Shown here: piece after piece, positions 62,407-64,000 of the stretch
How the letters are laid out: every line of letters starts with the position of its first letter
Numbering within the stretch: the first letter of the stretch is position 1
NCBI RefSeq assembly: GCF_958405655.1
Contig: NZ_CATYWO010000001.1
Location: forward strand, 806,001-870,000
Origin: Ralstonia condita
GTDB lineage: Bacteria > Pseudomonadota > Gammaproteobacteria > Burkholderiales > Burkholderiaceae
Reading direction: 5' to 3'
DNA: 64,000 nt
Position numbers and translations under genes: made by a program
The notes under the pieces: generated by a model
What the model was told of the DNA's origin: nothing
Database searches by the model: none
The model's input: only the letters and a program-made list of their open reading frames with translations

Positions 62407-64000
62407 CACTTGCCCTTGCGCTGGGACAGCTTGAATGCGGTGTACCACTTGCCCAACTCTTGGTCGGTCGGCGCGCGGCCCATCACCTTCTGGAAGGTAG
62501 CCGACAACTGCGGCTTCTGGTCATCCGGAATGGTCGCCGTGAACTTGGACACGTCCGGCGATTCGAAAGCCGGCATCTTGCTGTTGAAGGCGTACCAGTG
62601 ACCTGAATCCTGCGTGCCTTCGGCCAGCAACGAACTGGCGATCTTGCGTGTGGTCGAGGTGTCCGGGTATTTCTGGTTGGCGTCGTGGTAGGCGTCCAGC
62701 GCTTCCTGGAACTTGCCGTAGAAAGCTTCTGTCCGTTTCAGGTTCGTCTCGTCGGTCTTCTTTACCACCGAGCCCAAGCCCATCGGTCGCAGCATGTCGT
62801 CGACGTTGGACTTGGCCCGGCTCCAGTTCAGATCCTTGTTCTGCTGGCTCACATCCCGTTTCGCGGCACTGGTCTGCTGGCCGATCAACTGCATCAGCTG
62901 CGGCTCGGGGATTTTCCCGAAGTACTGCGACAGGTCTGTTTTCATGAACGTCTCGGGATCGTTCGCTGCCTGCCCGCGCAACTGGTAGTACGTGTTGAGC
63001 GACTCCTGCGTCATCTTGAGCGAGCTCGGGTTCGTAAGGCGCTCAGTCACCGCTGCCTGGCCGGCGGGCGACAATTGGCTGTACTGGGCGTACGCCACCG
63101 GGTTCGATACCAGGTCAGCAAACGAGGTGATCGGCTTGGCGCCTGACAAAGGGTCACCTGCAATTGCCTTGGCAAGTTCGCCGCTGGCGGCTTGTTGGCG
63201 CGAGTGCTGCGCTGCGATGGCAGCATTGGTGTTGCCGGCCACCGTTGCCGCTGCCACATCCCCGGCGCGTTTGGCAGCCATGGGATTGCCGGTCAACTGC
63301 ATCACATGGTCTTGCGCCGCCTTGCGCGCAGCCTCTGCCGTCGCTTCCTGGTTGGCGCGCATCACGTTCGGGTCTTGCGCCAAACCTACAGGTTGCGGGG
63401 CAATTGCCGCGGCGTTCGGAACGCCGGACGCATTACCCACCGGCAGCGTGCCGCTGACCGCGCCAGCCGCTGCGCCCACCTGGGGCTGCTGAGATTGCTG
63501 CACGGCGGCGCGCCACCCTGGCGACTCTACGTCGTACATGGCGTTGAGCACCTTGGTACGCACCTTCGGGTCGGTAAGGTCGATCTTGGCATCTGGAGCC
63601 ACGCCGACGGCCTTCGCCACAGTCGCGGCATATTCCTGCGGCTTGTTGTTGTCCGATGCCGGCGCCCAGCGGTTGATGACGTCCTGGATTGTGCTGATGC
63701 CGTGCTTGGTGTTGTAGGCCAGCAGGTTCTGGTCGGCAGCCTGCATGCCCTCCTGCGGCGTGGCGAACTGGCGGAACTGGCCGGTCTTCGCATCACGCAG
63801 GTTTCCGAAGTTGTTGTTGCGCACGCCAAGCGAGGCGCCGGCAGGGGCCGCGGTTGCCTGCGGGCTGGTTGCCTGGTTGCCATACTGCACACCGATCTGA
63901 TCCGCTGCATGACTCGACAGTTCTGCCGTGATGGCCGGAAGGTCGCGGCCAAGGATCTGGCCGCGGACATCCGTATGCCGCTGGTTGCCTGCGCTGTCGG
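62406..64000 (-). CDS. phage virion protein with lysozyme-like (transglycosylase-type) domain, partial
   Basis: At least 530 residues; the frame is open through the right edge, so the true start is outside the window. An internal GTG at 63890 is not needed. Near residues 55-140 of the visible part it reads VRNNNFGNLRD, then FATPQEGMQAADQNLLAYN and INRWAPASDNNKPQEY, the pattern of lysozyme-fold peptidoglycan-cutting domains found in phage virion proteins. The rest is helical, Ala/Gln-rich, without TM segments. Its stop overlaps the ATG of the giant protein. It probably helps locally open the cell wall during DNA entry. Confidence 0.82.
   Translation of the reverse strand, partial: DSAGNQRHTDVRGQILGRDLPAITAELSSHAADQIGVQYGNQATSPQATAAPAGASLGVRNNNFGNLRDAKTGQFRQFATPQEGMQAADQNLLAYNTKHGISTIQDVINRWAPASDNNKPQEYAATVAKAVGVAPDAKIDLTDPKVRTKVLNAMYDVESPGWRAAVQQSQQPQVGAAAGAVSGTLPVGNASGVPNAAAIAPQPVGLAQDPNVMRANQEATAEAARKAAQDHVMQLTGNPMAAKRAGDVAAATVAGNTNAAIAAQHSRQQAASGELAKAIAGDPLSGAKPITSFADLVSNPVAYAQYSQLSPAGQAAVTERLTNPSSLKMTQESLNTYYQLRGQAANDPETFMKTDLSQYFGKIPEPQLMQLIGQQTSAAKRDVSQQNKDLNWSRAKSNVDDMLRPMGLGSVVKKTDETNLKRTEAFYGKFQEALDAYHDANQKYPDTSTTRKIASSLLAEGTQDSGHWYAFNSKMPAFESPDVSKFTATIPDDQKPQLSATFQKVMGRAPTDQELGKWYTAFKLSQRKGK

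Larger units (their letters stand above)
50789..64000. mobile_element. prophage, left part (podovirus-like late genes); continues past the right edge
   Basis: From the tRNA fragment rightward the genes are phage-type: a cargo acetyltransferase, holin, endolysin, a small TM coiled-coil protein, tail fibre, tailspike, and two large virion proteins. All late genes lie on the minus strand with tight or overlapping junctions. Short-tail style is suggested by a tailspike next to large internal-type proteins and by the absence of a tape-measure or sheath gene in view. Head, packaging, regulation and integrase genes are not in the window. Confidence 0.88.

Overview
This window is high-GC DNA from a betaproteobacterium of the order Burkholderiales. 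The gene order leuC-leuD-leuB-asd-fimV-truA-trpF-trpB-DNA methyltransferase-trpA-accD-folC-SPOR protein-cvpA-purF and the protein sequences fit Ralstonia best (R. pickettii / R. insidiosa / R. mannitolilytica type), judged from sequence and remembered synteny only.

Layout. (1) 1-16.9 kb, plus strand: core biosynthesis. Leucine (leuC fragment, leuD, leuB), aspartate semialdehyde (asd), the polar hub protein FimV, then an operon-like run joining tRNA modification, tryptophan synthesis, malonyl-CoA synthesis, folate polyglutamylation and purine entry. An orphan DNA methyltransferase sits inside the trpB-trpA pair. (2) 16.9-22.1 kb: a NodIJ-like ABC exporter, a glycine-zipper lipoprotein, a phasin, and a set of short exported or membrane proteins. 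One of these, a 24-residue peptide, has its ribosome binding site buried in a hairpin that competes with an alternative hairpin. A GlcG/HbpS-like protein closes the block. (3) 22.3-24.9 kb, minus strand: an iron/haem module of tonB-exbB-exbD and hemP, each with a promoter overlapped by a strong Fur-box-like sequence. (4) 25.1-37.5 kb: a tandem AAA ATPase of unknown role, a cupin, a 5'-truncated DctA-type symporter (probable pseudogene), murI, class I fumarase, a UPF0114 membrane protein, a DMT exporter, then acetyl-CoA synthetase followed by a sodium:solute symporter that carries an EF-hand-like loop. (5) 37.6-50.5 kb: two chemoreceptors (one with its sensor-like domain after the signalling domain), an orphan branched-chain-type substrate-binding protein, an AraC-type regulator, and three exported alpha/beta-hydrolases (CocE-like lipoprotein, secretory-lipase-like lipoprotein, type 2 PHB depolymerase).

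(6) 50.8 kb to the right edge: the left part of a prophage with podovirus-like genes. It begins at a fragment matching the 3' end of a serine tRNA, taken here as an attachment site. It then carries an acetyltransferase cargo gene facing inward, followed by minus-strand late genes. In transcription order from the right these are: a lysozyme-like/lytic transglycosylase virion protein (runs off the edge), a 1915-residue protein with an HExxH motif, a beta-helix tailspike, a tail-fibre-like protein with a signal-like N-terminus, a one-TM coiled-coil protein, a T4-type endolysin and a three-TM holin. No integrase or complete serine tRNA is visible; both are predicted beyond the right edge.

Most of the window is ordinary housekeeping. 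The observations most worth a second look are the competing hairpins at 20080-20117, the two Fur-overlapped promoters, the methyltransferase nested in the trp genes, the EF-hand symporter, the chemoreceptor with a C-terminal sensor, the truncated dctA, and the prophage junction with its giant HExxH protein. All functional calls are homology recognition by eye; no database search was run.
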